A DNA stretch of 64,000 bases from Mesorhizobium sophorae (GCF_002270415.1 NZ_NNRI01000007.1:1364001-1428000); one strand, 5' to 3'; positions 36,555 to 48,535 are shown, counted from the stretch's first letter. A program made the numbers and translations. The notes: generated by a model not told the origin, from the letters alone.

Positions 36555-37841
36555 ATGCCGGAGGTGTCCCTGGTCCTGATCGACCGGTTGCTGGCGATTT
36601 CGGCGGCGCTTGCCGGCCATATCGATCCCGGCACGGCGTTTCGCGCCACAGCCATCGAGATCGGAACGCTCATTCCGCACGACCACATGGATCTGGCGGT
36701 GCTGTCGCATGACGGGCGCAGGCATGCCTGTTATGAAGCCGGCTTCCACACCAGCTGGAGCGAGCTTGCCCAGCATCCGCTGCCGACCGAAGTCAGCCCG
36801 ATTCGCTCGGTGCTGTGGGGCGAGGTGGCATATCTGCTCTCCGACGACGCGCTGCGCGACGAGCGCTTCCATTTCGCCACGGCCATCGACGGACCGATCT
36901 TCGCCGCCAAGCTGCGCAGCCGCATCGTCGTGCCCCTCAGGGCGCGCGGCGGCATCATCGGGGCGCTGAACATCAGCCGGCACGAGGTTGGCTGCTACAC
37001 GCTTGCCGATGTCGCGGTCGCCCAGCAATGCGCCGACCTGATCGCGCCTTATATCTTTGCGCTGATCCAGACCGAGGAGGCGCGCCGCGCCATGCTTGCC
37101 GAGAGCGAGGCGCGCAACCGCGTCGAATTGCTGCGCGTCGGCGCCTCGCAGCTGACCGAAGGCATGGAGCGCGAACGCCGGCGCATGGCGATGGACCTGC
37201 ATGACCAGACGCTTGCCGACCTCGCCCGCATCGCACGCCAGCTTTCGGCCCTGCGCGGCCAGGGCGTGGCGCGGGCGGCGCAGCTGGCAGACCTCGAGCA
37301 GGAGGTCGCCGGCTGCCTGACGGAACTGCGCCACATAGTCGATGACATGCGGCCGAGCGTGCTCGAACTGTTCGGCCTGCGCGACGCGGTCGAAGCGCAT
37401 CTCAACCGCAGTGTCGCCAGAGCCAAGCCGCCTATCGCCGTGCGCATCGCCGACACCAGCGACGGCGGCGCCGACAATCTGCCGGAGCCCGTCCGCACGG
37501 CACTTTACCGGATCGTGCAGGAAGCCATCAACAACGCGGTTCGCCACGCCGCGCCGCGCCGCATCGATGTGCTGCTGGCGTCGACGGCAAGCGTGCTGCG
37601 GGTGATCGTCACCGATGACGGCCAGGGCTGTGGCACTGTCGATCCGGCCGCCCATGGCGGCATTGGCCACATGCATACGCGCGCCGCGCTGATCGGTGCG
37701 CGGCTGCGCATCGGGCAGGCCGGCCGCAAGAGTGGCGGCACGCGTGTCGTCGTGGAGATCGACCGCCGGCCGTCGCGGGAGCTGCCGGTTGCGGCAGCTG
37801 CAGCGGCGCCCGGCCAGCTCGCCGTGTCGGAGGCCATGTGA
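36555..37841 (+). CDS. Soluble GAF-domain sensor histidine kinase (NarL partner type)
   Basis: The 428-residue kinase has no membrane helix. An N-terminal GAF domain (about 10-170, ending VVPLRARGGIIGALNISR) is followed by a HisKA_3 dimerisation helix with the phospho-histidine H216 in ERERRRMAMDLHDQTLADLA, and a HATPase domain (YRIVQEAINNAVRHA, VTDDGQGCG, GGIGHMHTRA). It senses a cytosolic signal of unknown nature. Its stop overlaps the next ATG as ATGTGATG-type coupling. It diverges from the GH15 gene across 152 bases, so it could control glucan use. Confidence 0.9.
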   Translation: MPEVSLVLIDRLLAISAALAGHIDPGTAFRATAIEIGTLIPHDHMDLAVLSHDGRRHACYEAGFHTSWSELAQHPLPTEVSPIRSVLWGEVAYLLSDDALRDERFHFATAIDGPIFAAKLRSRIVVPLRARGGIIGALNISRHEVGCYTLADVAVAQQCADLIAPYIFALIQTEEARRAMLAESEARNRVELLRVGASQLTEGMERERRRMAMDLHDQTLADLARIARQLSALRGQGVARAAQLADLEQEVAGCLTELRHIVDDMRPSVLELFGLRDAVEAHLNRSVARAKPPIAVRIADTSDGGADNLPEPVRTALYRIVQEAINNAVRHAAPRRIDVLLASTASVLRVIVTDDGQGCGTVDPAAHGGIGHMHTRAALIGARLRIGQAGRKSGGTRVVVEIDRRPSRELPVAAAAAAPGQLAVSEAM

Positions 37842-38575
37842 TGCTTGTGATGATCGCCGAAAATGACGGACTGCACCGCACCTTCGCGCGGCGCACCGTC
37901 GAGCAATTGTGGCCCGGCGACGTCGAGGTGATCGAAGCGAGCGACGGCGAGGACGCCATCAACCTGGCGGCCGAGCGCGAGCCGCCGCATGTCGTGCTCG
38001 ACCTGCAGATGCCGAAGGCGACCGGGATCGAGGTTGCCAGGGCGATCTGGAACCGCCGCGCCGGCACGCACATCCTGTTCTGGTCGAATTTCGCCGACGA
38101 GGCCTATGTGCGCGGCGTGGCGCGCATCGTGCCGCCGGGCTCGGTCTATGGCTATGTGCTGAAATCGGCAACGGAGGAGGGCATGCGCTCGGCCTTGCGC
38201 GGCGTTTTCCGCGAGGGCCACTGCATCATCGACCGCGAGATCCGCGGCATCCAGCACCGCGTCCAGGACAAGTTCGAGGGAATCACCGACGGCGAATATG
38301 AAAGCCTGATCGACATCGCGCTTGGCCTGACCGACCGGGCGATCGCCGCCCGCCGCGGCCTGTCGATCCGCGGCGCGCAGAGCCGCATCAAGCATGTCTA
38401 CGACAAGCTCGGTATCGTGCCGCCGGAGGACGGCGCCGGCGATGCATCCGTGTTCAACTCGCGGACGCGGGCGATCTATCTCGCCATGGCGCGCGGCCTG
38501 ATCAACATCGACGCGCTGCGCCGCGAGCAGGACCGGCTCGACGCCTGGCTGGCGCAGGCTTCGCCCGATCACTGA
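37841..38575 (+). CDS. NarL-family response regulator
   Basis: The 244-residue regulator has a receiver domain with acidic residues in IAENDG, phospho-acceptor D54 in HVVLDLQMPKATG and the lysine in YGYVLKSATEEG, then a LuxR-type helix-turn-helix (YESLIDIALGLTDRAIAARR, followed by GAQSRIKHVYDKLGI). A C-terminal extension of about 45 residues (after VPPED) exceeds the usual NarL length. The ATG overlaps the kinase stop, and a GTG one codon earlier is possible. It is the cognate partner of the preceding kinase. Confidence 0.9.
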   Translation: MLVMIAENDGLHRTFARRTVEQLWPGDVEVIEASDGEDAINLAAEREPPHVVLDLQMPKATGIEVARAIWNRRAGTHILFWSNFADEAYVRGVARIVPPGSVYGYVLKSATEEGMRSALRGVFREGHCIIDREIRGIQHRVQDKFEGITDGEYESLIDIALGLTDRAIAARRGLSIRGAQSRIKHVYDKLGIVPPEDGAGDASVFNSRTRAIYLAMARGLINIDALRREQDRLDAWLAQASPDH

Positions 38576-38625
38576 TCGCAGCCACAGCGGTTCGGAAAGC
38601 CGTTTGACACTTTTCCTTTGCTTGG

Positions 38626-38653
38626 GCCCGACTGTGCAAATGCACAGTCGGGC
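38626..38653. promoter_or_regulatory. Perfect 13-base inverted repeat
   Basis: GCCCGACTGTGCA and TGCACAGTCGGGC are separated by AA. The site is 50 bases after the response-regulator stop and 136 bases before the gluconolactonase start, and 16 bases after a TTGACA. No T-run follows. It may be an operator, or a terminator without U tract. Confidence 0.6.
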
Positions 38654-38789
38654 GTGCGCTTTGACCCGTATCGCCACGCCGGTGCCGCAACTACCTTCGA
38701 TCCCCAATAAGAAAACATGTCAGGGAAGCGCTCATGCCATTCGTCGCCATGCGAATTCGCACGGCTGTTCGCGCCGCCAGGCACCAGTG

Positions 38790-39680
38790 ATGTCGGTGTC
38801 GGCGCGAGCTCGCCATTCCGGCTTCGACGACGTCGTCGGCGATGCGACGATCGAAACGCTGGCGAGCGGCTTCGGTTTCCTCGAAGGGCCGGTGTGGCAC
38901 CCCTATGAAAAGTGGCTGGTTTTCTCCGACATTCCGGAAAGCCGCATGTATCGCCGCAGCGCCACGGGCGAGATCGAGCTGTTCCGCGAGCCGAGCCACA
39001 AAGCCAATGGCAATACGCTGGATCGCCAGGGACGGTTGGTCACCTGCGAACACGCGACGAGCCGGGTGACCCGCGCCGAACCCAATGGCAGCGTGACCGT
39101 TCTTGCCACACACCATCAGAACAAGCAGCTCAACAGCCCGAACGATATCGTCGTTGCCACCGGCGGCTCGATCTACTTCACCGATCCGGGTTATGGCCGA
39201 GTGGAATTCTACGGCGTACCGCGGCCGCAGGAATTGTCTTTCCAGGGCGTCTACCGCATCGACGGCGACGGCGCCCGGCTGACATTGCTGGCCGACGATT
39301 TCGTCCAGCCGAACGGGCTTTGCTTCTCGCTGGACGAGTCGCGGCTGTTTATCAACGACACCGAACGCGGACATATCAGGGTGTTCGGCGTCGAGGCGGA
39401 TGGCGACCTCAACGGCGGTGCGGTGTGGGCGGTGACAGAGGGTGACGGGCCGGGAGCGCCGGACGGCATGAAGATCGACAGCCGCGGCAATGTCTACTGC
39501 ACCGGCCCCGGCGGCATCCATGTCTTCGACGCGTCGGGTGCCATTCTGGGCGTCATCCGGACGCCGGAAGACTGCGCGAATTTCACCTTCGGCGACGATG
39601 ATCTGAGGAGCCTGTACATCGCCGCATCGACGTCGCTGTACCGGCTCCGGGTGCGGGTGCCGGGATTGAGACTGTTTTGA
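38790..39680 (+). CDS. SMP-30/gluconolactonase family lactonase
   Basis: This 296-residue six-bladed beta-propeller probably hydrolyses a sugar lactone. Metal-binding and active-site residues are present: Glu in FGFLEGPVWHP, Asn in LNSPNDIVVATGGSIYFTDP, and Asp in GAPDGMKIDSRGNVYCT. The usual ANGNTLDRQGRLVTCEH strand is intact. The start at 38790 is the first ATG matching family N-termini, though without a strong ribosome site. It precedes a CUT2-type sugar importer, suggesting it processes the lactone formed when the imported sugar is oxidised. Confidence 0.88.
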   Translation: MSVSARARHSGFDDVVGDATIETLASGFGFLEGPVWHPYEKWLVFSDIPESRMYRRSATGEIELFREPSHKANGNTLDRQGRLVTCEHATSRVTRAEPNGSVTVLATHHQNKQLNSPNDIVVATGGSIYFTDPGYGRVEFYGVPRPQELSFQGVYRIDGDGARLTLLADDFVQPNGLCFSLDESRLFINDTERGHIRVFGVEADGDLNGGAVWAVTEGDGPGAPDGMKIDSRGNVYCTGPGGIHVFDASGAILGVIRTPEDCANFTFGDDDLRSLYIAASTSLYRLRVRVPGLRLF

Positions 39681-39774
39681 GTTCGGGACCGTCCGTGCTC
39701 AAATCAGATTGGGAGTGAGGCCGGGGTCAAAACCGGCAGGAACTGCAGCAGTAAACATCTGGGAGGATTACGAC

Positions 39775-40788
39775 ATGAAGAAACTGTTTGTCTTGGGCGC
39801 TCTGGCGGCGATGCTCGCCTCGGGCACCGCACTTGCCGACACCAGTGGCAAGAAGATCGCCTTCTCCAACAACTACGCCGGCAATTCGTGGCGGCAGGCG
39901 ATGCTCGACAGCTATGGCATCGTCACCAAGAAGGCGGTCGCCGACAAGGTCGTCGGCGCGGCCGATATCTTCACGACCGCCGACAAGGAAGTGCCGACGC
40001 AGGCGGCTCAGGTGCAGAACCTGATCCTGCAGGGCTATGACGCGATCGTCATCAACTCCGCTTCGCCGGACGCGCTCAACGGCGCCATCAAGCAGGCGTG
40101 TGACGCCGGCATCACCGTCGTCTCCTTCGACGGCACCGTCACCGAACCTTGCGCCTATCGCGTCGTCGTCGACTTCAAGGACATGGGCAAGCAGGAAGTC
40201 GAGCAGATGGCCAAGTTCCAGCCCAAGGGCGGCAATCTGCTGGAAATCCGTGGCCTTGCCGGCACCTCGATCGACGACGCCATCCATGCCGGCATCCTTG
40301 AAGGTGTCGCTGCCCATCCCGAGTTCAAGATCGTCGGTTCGGTGACCGGCGATTGGGACCAGACCACGGCGCAGAAGGCGGTCGCGACCATCCTGCCGTC
40401 GCTGCCCGACGTCGTCGGCATCGTCGACCAGGGCGGTGACGGCTACGGCGCGGCGCAGGCCTTTGCCGCCGCCGGCAAGCCGCGCCCGACCATCATCATG
40501 GGCAACCGCCAGGACGAATTGCAGTGGTGGAAGGAACAGAAGGACAAGGACGGCTACAAGACCTGGTCGGCGTCGATCGCGCCGGGCGTGTCGTCGCTCG
40601 CATTCTGGGTGGCGCAACAGGTGCTCGACGGCCGCACCGACATCCCGCACGATCTGCTGGTGCCGTATCTGGCCTTCACCCAGGACGATTTCGAGGCCGA
40701 ACTGCCGAAGATCGTCAAGGGTGGCGTCGCCAGCCACGAATACACGCAAGAGGACGCGATCGCGGCCATCAAAGCCAACATCAAGTGA
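39775..40788 (+). CDS. Sugar ABC transporter substrate-binding protein (CUT2-type)
   Basis: The 337-residue periplasmic protein has a signal peptide ([20 protein letters not shown], cleavage near residue 22) and a Peripla_BP_4-type domain: [56 protein letters not shown] and [21 protein letters not shown] strong GGGAGGA site precedes the ATG. It heads a four-gene importer with the ATPase and two permeases. The ligand is unknown; the family binds ribose-, xylose- or erythritol-like sugars and polyols. Confidence 0.92.
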   Translation: MKKLFVLGALAAMLASGTALADTSGKKIAFSNNYAGNSWRQAMLDSYGIVTKKAVADKVVGAADIFTTADKEVPTQAAQVQNLILQGYDAIVINSASPDALNGAIKQACDAGITVVSFDGTVTEPCAYRVVVDFKDMGKQEVEQMAKFQPKGGNLLEIRGLAGTSIDDAIHAGILEGVAAHPEFKIVGSVTGDWDQTTAQKAVATILPSLPDVVGIVDQGGDGYGAAQAFAAAGKPRPTIIMGNRQDELQWWKEQKDKDGYKTWSASIAPGVSSLAFWVAQQVLDGRTDIPHDLLVPYLAFTQDDFEAELPKIVKGGVASHEYTQEDAIAAIKANIK

Positions 40789-40837
40789 GTGTCGGAGAAG
40801 CGTTGCCGTCCGTATCGTCGAGCGGATATCGTTGAGC

Positions 40838-42307
40838 ATGGTTGCAGGGAACGCTGACATCATCAGACTGAACGGCGCCGAAAAACATTTCGGCGCCGTT
40901 CGCGCGCTGGGCGGCGTGGATTTCCACGTTGGCCCCGGCGAATGCGTTGGGCTTGTCGGCCACAATGGCGCCGGCAAGTCGACGCTGATGCATATGGTTG
41001 CGGGCACGCTGGTGCCCGACAGCGGCCAGATCGGCGTGCATGGCGGCATCGAGGACAATTACTCGGTGTCGCGGGCACAGCAACTGGGCATACGCTGCGT
41101 CTTCCAGGAATTGTCGTTGTGTCCCAACCTCAGCGTTGCAGAAAACACGCGCATCAACCATGCCTCGCTGCGCGGCTTCGGCTGGCGGCGCAAGGCGGCC
41201 GAACTGATCGCCGCCAAGCTCGACGAGATCTTTCCCGGTCACAGCATCTCGGCGTCCGACATCGTCGGCGACCTGTCGATCGGCCGGCGCCAGATGGTCG
41301 AGGTGGCGCGCGCCTTCACGGTCACGCAGGATAGGCTCGACCTCGTCATCCTGGACGAGCCGACATCGTCGCTCGACGCGCACACGGCAGGACAGTTGCT
41401 GGCGTTCGTGCGCCGCTTCGTCGCCGGCGGCAAAAGCTGCATCCTGATCTCGCATGTGCTGGGCGAGGTGTTGCGGAATGCCGACCGCATCGTGGTGATG
41501 CGCGACGGCAAGGTGGTTGTCGCCGACGCCGCTGGTGCCTTCGACCGCGACCGGCTGGTGACGGCGATGGGCGGGGCGGAAGCGCGCCAGAAGATCGCGG
41601 CGCAAGTCGCCGACGCCAAACCAGGGGCCAGCGCGCTCCGGGTGCGGGCGCGACCCGCCGTGCAGAAGGACGGCACCGACCTTGTCGCCCGTGCCGGCGA
41701 GATCATCGGCCTAGCCGGTCTGGCGGGCCATGGCCAGACCGACCTGTTGCTGGCGATCTTCGCTGCTGCATCGCGTGCCCGAGCCGGTATCGAGGTCACC
41801 GCGCCAGTGGCGCTGGTGGCCGGCGACCGCCAGTCGGATGGCATCTTCCCGCAATGGTCGATTGTGCAGAATATCGGCATCCGCTCGCTGGCGCGTTTGC
41901 GCAACGGGCTGTTGATCTCGCCGCAGCGCGAGGCCGAACTCGCTGCAGTCTGGCAAAAGAAGATCGGCATCCGCACGCCGGACATGAACAACAACATCTT
42001 CTCGCTGTCGGGCGGTAACCAGCAGAAGGCGCTGTTTGCCCGGGCGCTTGGCTCGGACGCGCAGATCGTGCTGATGGACGACCCGATGCGCGGCGTCGAT
42101 ATAGGCACCAAACTGGAGGTCTATGACCTCGTACAGGAAGAGGCCCGCCGCGGCCGCACTTTCCTTTGGTACACCACAGAAACCGAAGAGCTCGACAATT
42201 GCGACCACATCTATGTCTTCAAGAACGGCCGCATCGTCGCCAATCTGGGCCGCGACGAATTGACCGAAGAGAAGATTATCCAGTCCTCGTTCGGCGATGC
42301 GGCCTGA
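40838..42307 (+). CDS. Sugar ABC transporter ATP-binding protein (RbsA/MglA type)
   Basis: The 489-residue protein carries two fused ATPase domains. The first has Walker [15 protein letters not shown], signature [15 protein letters not shown] and Walker [13 protein letters not shown]. The second has a degenerate Walker A without lysine ([14 protein letters not shown]), normal for this family, but an intact [15 protein letters not shown] and [11 protein letters not shown]. The start at 40838 gives the expected N-terminus. It lies 49 bases after the binding-protein gene; its stop is one base before the next ATG. Confidence 0.93.
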   Translation: MVAGNADIIRLNGAEKHFGAVRALGGVDFHVGPGECVGLVGHNGAGKSTLMHMVAGTLVPDSGQIGVHGGIEDNYSVSRAQQLGIRCVFQELSLCPNLSVAENTRINHASLRGFGWRRKAAELIAAKLDEIFPGHSISASDIVGDLSIGRRQMVEVARAFTVTQDRLDLVILDEPTSSLDAHTAGQLLAFVRRFVAGGKSCILISHVLGEVLRNADRIVVMRDGKVVVADAAGAFDRDRLVTAMGGAEARQKIAAQVADAKPGASALRVRARPAVQKDGTDLVARAGEIIGLAGLAGHGQTDLLLAIFAAASRARAGIEVTAPVALVAGDRQSDGIFPQWSIVQNIGIRSLARLRNGLLISPQREAELAAVWQKKIGIRTPDMNNNIFSLSGGNQQKALFARALGSDAQIVLMDDPMRGVDIGTKLEVYDLVQEEARRGRTFLWYTTETEELDNCDHIYVFKNGRIVANLGRDELTEEKIIQSSFGDAA

Positions 42308-42308
42308 G

Positions 42309-43289
42309 ATGACGGCCGCCAGCCTCGACACCACTGCCAGGAGTTCCGCCGAGCGCGGCGCGCTGGCCCGCGCCCGCCTGTTGCGAGGGTTGTTGCCGGC
42401 GCTGTCGCTGGCGCTGGTGCTGCTCGCCATCGCCTGGCTCAATCCGCGGGCCATCAGCTATTTCGGCTTCAGCCTGATGCTGAACCTCGCGATCCCGATC
42501 GCCCTGGCGACGATCGCGCAGATGTTCGTCATCGCCGGCAATGAACTCGACCTGTCGATCGGCACTTTCGTCGGTTTCGTCGGCTGCGTGACCGCGACGT
42601 GGCTGAAGGACGCGCCGCTGATCGGTGTCGCCATCCTGCTCGGGTCGATCGGCGTCTATGCTTTGCTCGGCGCGCTGATCCATCTGCGCAACCTGCCTTC
42701 GATCGTGGTGACGCTTGGGATGAGCTTCGTCTGGCAAGGTCTGGCCATCCTCGTCCTGCCCAAACCCGGCGGGAAGGCGCCGGACTGGCTGCTGGCCTTC
42801 ATGGCATTCAAACCGCCTTTCGTGCCGTTCCCGATCATCGCGGCGCTGCTGATCGGCCTCATCGTCCATTTCGGGCTGATGCGTACCTCCTATGGCGTGA
42901 TCCTGCGTGGTTCCGGCGGCAATCCGGCCGCCCTCGGCCGCGCCGGCTGGTCGCTGCTCAAGACCAAGATCGTGCTGTTTGCGCTGGCCGGCCTGTTCGG
43001 CGTGCTGTCCGGCATGGCGCTGATTGGCATCACCACCTCGGCCGATGCCAATATCGGCAATGGCTACACGCTGCTGGCGATTGCCGGCGTCATCCTCGGC
43101 GGCGGCGAATTCGTCGGCGGCCGGGTGTCGCCGATCGGCGCGGTGATCGGCGCGCTGACACTGGCGCTGGCCGCCTCGCCGCTGCTCACCTTTATGCACA
43201 TTCCGCCCGACTGGCAGGTGGCCGCCAATGGCGCCATCCTGATCATCGTGCTGGCGGCCCGCGTCCTGATCAGCCGCCGGGAGAGGTAG
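42309..43289 (+). CDS. Sugar ABC transporter permease
   Basis: The 326-residue inner-membrane protein has about nine helices of the BPD_transp_2 (RbsC-like) family, with the conserved FVIAGNELDLSIGTFVGFVG and NIGNGYTLLAIAGVILGGGE segments. The ATG at 42309 follows the ATPase stop closely; an ATG at 42297 overlaps it. It pairs with the next permease as a heterodimer. Confidence 0.92.
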   Translation: MTAASLDTTARSSAERGALARARLLRGLLPALSLALVLLAIAWLNPRAISYFGFSLMLNLAIPIALATIAQMFVIAGNELDLSIGTFVGFVGCVTATWLKDAPLIGVAILLGSIGVYALLGALIHLRNLPSIVVTLGMSFVWQGLAILVLPKPGGKAPDWLLAFMAFKPPFVPFPIIAALLIGLIVHFGLMRTSYGVILRGSGGNPAALGRAGWSLLKTKIVLFALAGLFGVLSGMALIGITTSADANIGNGYTLLAIAGVILGGGEFVGGRVSPIGAVIGALTLALAASPLLTFMHIPPDWQVAANGAILIIVLAARVLISRRER

Positions 43290-43291
43290 CC

Positions 43292-44239
43292 ATGGCCGCA
43301 TTGAAACCACTGCTTGCCAAACCCTGGATCTGGTCGTTCCTCGGTGCCTTGCTGGTGTGGCTGGCGACGATCGCCTTCACCGGCGGCTATGGCGCCGGCG
43401 GCATGGTCACCGCGGCACTGTCGCTGGCGGTGTTCACCGTCATTGTCGGTGTCGGCCAGATGTTCGTCATCACGCTTGGGCCTGGTAATGTCGACCTGTC
43501 GCTGCCGGCCAATATCGGCCTTGCCAGCGCCGTCGCCATGAAGGTGATGGACGGCAACGATGCCATGATCGTGGTCGGGCTTTTGGCGGCGCTCGCCACG
43601 GGTGCCGCGATCGGCGCCGCCAACTATTTGCTGATCTGGGCGCTGCGCATCCCGCCGATCATAGCCACGCTGTCGGCCAGCTTCATCATCCAGTCGATCG
43701 ACATCAGCTATGGGCGCGGGTTGCAGATCAAGCCGCCGCCCGGCTTCGCCGATTTCGCCAACTGGCAGGTGCTGGGCATTCCGGTGCTGGCGATCCTTAC
43801 CGTGCTGTTCACCGTCGGTGCCGCCATCGCGCTGCAGCGGATGATCTATGGCCGCTCGGTGCTGGCGATCGGCCAGAACATCCGCGCGGCGTGGCTTGCC
43901 GGCGTCAATGTCGGCCTTATACGCTTCCTCACCTATACGCTGTCCGGGGCGCTCGGCGGCATCGACGGGGCGCTGCTCGCCGGCTATTTCCGTGGCGCCA
44001 ATGTCGATATCGGCAACGAATATCTGCTGGCCTCGATCGCCGTCGTCGTCATTGGCGGCACCTCGGTGGCCGGCGGCAAAGCCAACGTGCCGGGCGTCTG
44101 GGGTGCGGCGCTGTTCCTGGTGCTGCTTTTGACCATGCTCAACACGTTCGGCGTCAGTGCCGGCGTGCGGCTGCTGCTGACAGGGCTTATCATCGTCGGT
44201 GTCATCACGGCCGCGGGTGGGCAGAAGGCGCTGCGGTAG
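43292..44239 (+). CDS. Sugar ABC transporter permease, second subunit
   Basis: The 315-residue BPD_transp_2 permease has the conserved FVITLGPGNVDLSLPANIGL and DIGNEYLLASIAVVVIGGTS motifs and about nine membrane helices. The start is two bases after the previous stop, with AGAGGT just upstream. Together with the preceding permease, the double ATPase and the binding protein it makes a complete importer. Two distinct permease genes, instead of one homodimeric RbsC, mark this subgroup. Confidence 0.92.
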   Translation: MAALKPLLAKPWIWSFLGALLVWLATIAFTGGYGAGGMVTAALSLAVFTVIVGVGQMFVITLGPGNVDLSLPANIGLASAVAMKVMDGNDAMIVVGLLAALATGAAIGAANYLLIWALRIPPIIATLSASFIIQSIDISYGRGLQIKPPPGFADFANWQVLGIPVLAILTVLFTVGAAIALQRMIYGRSVLAIGQNIRAAWLAGVNVGLIRFLTYTLSGALGGIDGALLAGYFRGANVDIGNEYLLASIAVVVIGGTSVAGGKANVPGVWGAALFLVLLLTMLNTFGVSAGVRLLLTGLIIVGVITAAGGQKALR

Positions 44240-44404
44240 TCGCGATGGCGCGCAGTGTGGCGGCGGCGGAGGCCGCCGGCGCGCAGCGGCACGTCAAGGC
44301 CGGTAATCATTGTGCCAGGCCGGCACCCGGTTCCCATCGGCGTCGTGGCGCTGTAAATCCCGTGCGCGCGGCTGCAAGCCGCTCACCAATGCTGGGAGGT
44401 TTGC

Positions 44405-46471
<2,067 letters not shown>

Positions 46472-46475
46472 GGAA

Positions 46476-47282
46476 CTACCGAACCCGTGCGTCGATGATC
46501 TCGACGAAGCGCGCGAACAGGCCGGCCTGCGACTTGATCTTGAGCTTGCGGTAGATGTTGCGGCGATGGACCTTCACGGTTCCCGGCACGATGCGCATCG
46601 CCCTGGCGATCGATTCGGTTGAATGCCCCTGCAGCACCAGGTCGACGACATGCTTTTCGCGCGGCGTCAGCGACAGGCTCTGCCAGATATGGGCGCGATC
46701 GAACTCGTTGACCGGAGCGATCGTCTCGTCCTGCTTTGTCTCGGGCGGTTCGTCGGCCGGGAGGGCAGGCCAGCGCAATCTGGCGAAGCTGATCACCGCC
46801 GGAGCCATGTCGCGCAGAAGCCTGGCATCGGCGGTGCCAAACGGACCCGACGCGCACAGCCGCATCAGCGACAACACCAGCGCGTCCTTTCCCGGCAAAG
46901 GCACGAAGAAGCCGACCTCCTCGGCCAGCCTGGTCTGGCTGTAATAGGAGCGGAAATATTCGCTGGCGTAGAAGCGGTCCGGCGCGAGTTCGCGCATGCG
47001 CCAGAACCCTTCCTTGCGCTCCACCGCCGCATGGTGGAACGGGTCGAGCAGATAGGGACCTTCCTGGTAGAGCGCGACGAAGACATGGCTTTCGGCCGGC
47101 GAAAAGGTCTCGAACAGCAGCGGCGGGCGTGCGGCACCGCGATAGCCGAAGATCACGCAGTGGTCGAAGCTGACATGCTGGCGCAGCCAATCGACCATCG
47201 CCTTGCCGAAGAGGTCGCCGCTCGTCTCCCGCGTCGCGGTGACAAGCGTTGCAAGCTGGCCGTATTCGTCGCTGCGGGACAA
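46476..47282 (-). CDS. LuxR-type transcriptional regulator
   Basis: The protein has an N-terminal sensory domain of unknown ligand (VSFDHCVIFGYRG, FAPDRFYASEYFRSYY-like aromatic region) and a C-terminal LuxR helix-turn-helix (LSLTPREKHVVDLVLQGHST, IVPGTVKVHRRNIYRKLKI). I place the start at a TTG (47282) because AAGGGGG lies six bases upstream and the following DNA toward 47348 is AT-rich, has rare ATA codons and holds an inverted repeat; this gives 268 residues. The other start, ATG 47348, adds 22. It diverges from a polyamine-type importer. Confidence 0.85.
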   Translation of the reverse strand: MSRSDEYGQLATLVTATRETSGDLFGKAMVDWLRQHVSFDHCVIFGYRGAARPPLLFETFSPAESHVFVALYQEGPYLLDPFHHAAVERKEGFWRMRELAPDRFYASEYFRSYYSQTRLAEEVGFFVPLPGKDALVLSLMRLCASGPFGTADARLLRDMAPAVISFARLRWPALPADEPPETKQDETIAPVNEFDRAHIWQSLSLTPREKHVVDLVLQGHSTESIARAMRIVPGTVKVHRRNIYRKLKIKSQAGLFARFVEIIDARVR

Positions 47283-47314
47283 TCCATACCCCCTTAAACG
47301 AGAAAATAGATCAG

Positions 47315-47336
47315 ATATACCACCTGCGAGGTATAT
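47315..47336. promoter_or_regulatory. Lux-box-like inverted repeat
   Basis: ATATACC (47315-47321) and GGTATAT (47330-47336) are separated by eight bases. The 22-base dyad lies between the divergent LuxR regulator and the importer operon, where autoregulation and activation would act. Confidence 0.5.
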
Positions 47337-47398
47337 ACTAGCTGCCATTGGCTCTGGTAGCGTCCTGAAATTGCCCTGTTGCTGGAGCCCCCGCAGCC

Positions 47399-48535
47399 TT
47401 GACCGCAGTGCCCGACATCGAGTTTCGCGGCGTCACCAAACGCTATGGCGCGGTGACCGCGGTCAGCGGCATCGATCTTGCCGTCCCGCCTTCCGCCTTT
47501 GTCGCCCTGCTCGGACCGTCCGGCTGCGGCAAGACGACCTGCCTGCGCATGATAGGCGGCTTCGAGCAGCCGAGCGAAGGCCAGGTGTTCATTCGCGGCC
47601 AGGACATGGCCGGCACGCCGCCCTACCGGCGGCCTGTCAACATGGTGTTCCAGCAATACGCGCTGTTTCCGCATCTCGATGTCGAGGACAACGTCGCCTA
47701 CGGGCTGCGCCAGGCACGGCCGCGGCTGTCGTCGCGCGAGATCGCCTCAAGGGTCGGCGAGGCGCTGGCAATGGTGCGGCTCGCCGGCTATGGCCGCCGC
47801 AAGGTCCACGAACTGTCCGGCGGCCAGCAGCAGCGTGTCGCGCTGGCGCGCGCACTGGTCAACAAGCCGGCCGTGCTGCTGCTTGACGAGCCGCTGGCCG
47901 CACTCGACAAGAAGCTGCGCACCGACATGCAGATCGAGCTGCAGAACCTGCAGCGCGAGATCGGCATCACCTTCGTATTGGTCACCCACGACCAGGAGGA
48001 GGCGCTGTCGATGAGCGATTTTGTCTGCGTCATGAATGGCGGCCGCATAGTCCAGCTCGGACAGCCGAGTGAGATCTATGACGAGCCGGCCGATCTGTTC
48101 GTCGCCGATTTCGTCGGCAAGACCAATTTGCTGAGCGGCAAGGTCGCCGGGCAGTCGGGCGAGCTGGTGGATATCGCGCTTGCCGACGGCACCGTCATTG
48201 CGGCGCGCAAGCGGACGGCCTTGCGGCAGGGCGAGACCGTCTCAGTCAGCCTGCGTCCTGAATCGCTCAGTCTCGGCGCTCCGGAAAGCGGCCGGTTCAA
48301 GGGCATTGTCCGGAACCGGATTTTCCTCGGGTCGACCGCCGAATACGCGATCGAGGTCCAGGGCATCGGGACGCTACTCGCCAAGGCTGATCACCTGATC
48401 GGCCACGGCAATCTCTTCAAGCCGGGTGAACCCGTCGCCATCGGCTTTGCCGCCGGAACGCCCTTGGCGTTTCCGGACCCCAAGAACAACGGGACCAACC
48501 AGAGGGTAACCAAACATGTCGAAATCATATCGTGA
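47399..48535 (+). CDS. Polyamine-type ABC transporter ATP-binding protein (PotA-like), system 1
   Basis: The 378-residue ATPase has Walker A GPSGCGKTTCLR, signature LSGGQQQRVALARALV, Walker B LLLDEPLAALDKKLR and a C-terminal TOBE domain, as in PotA/PotG. It energises uptake of spermidine, putrescine or a related amine. The start is a TTG (47399) or, nine bases later, a GTG. It overlaps the binding-protein gene by 20 bases. The operon order is ATPase, binding protein, two permeases, dehydrogenase. Confidence 0.92.
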   Translation: MTAVPDIEFRGVTKRYGAVTAVSGIDLAVPPSAFVALLGPSGCGKTTCLRMIGGFEQPSEGQVFIRGQDMAGTPPYRRPVNMVFQQYALFPHLDVEDNVAYGLRQARPRLSSREIASRVGEALAMVRLAGYGRRKVHELSGGQQQRVALARALVNKPAVLLLDEPLAALDKKLRTDMQIELQNLQREIGITFVLVTHDQEEALSMSDFVCVMNGGRIVQLGQPSEIYDEPADLFVADFVGKTNLLSGKVAGQSGELVDIALADGTVIAARKRTALRQGETVSVSLRPESLSLGAPESGRFKGIVRNRIFLGSTAEYAIEVQGIGTLLAKADHLIGHGNLFKPGEPVAIGFAAGTPLAFPDPKNNGTNQRVTKHVEIIS

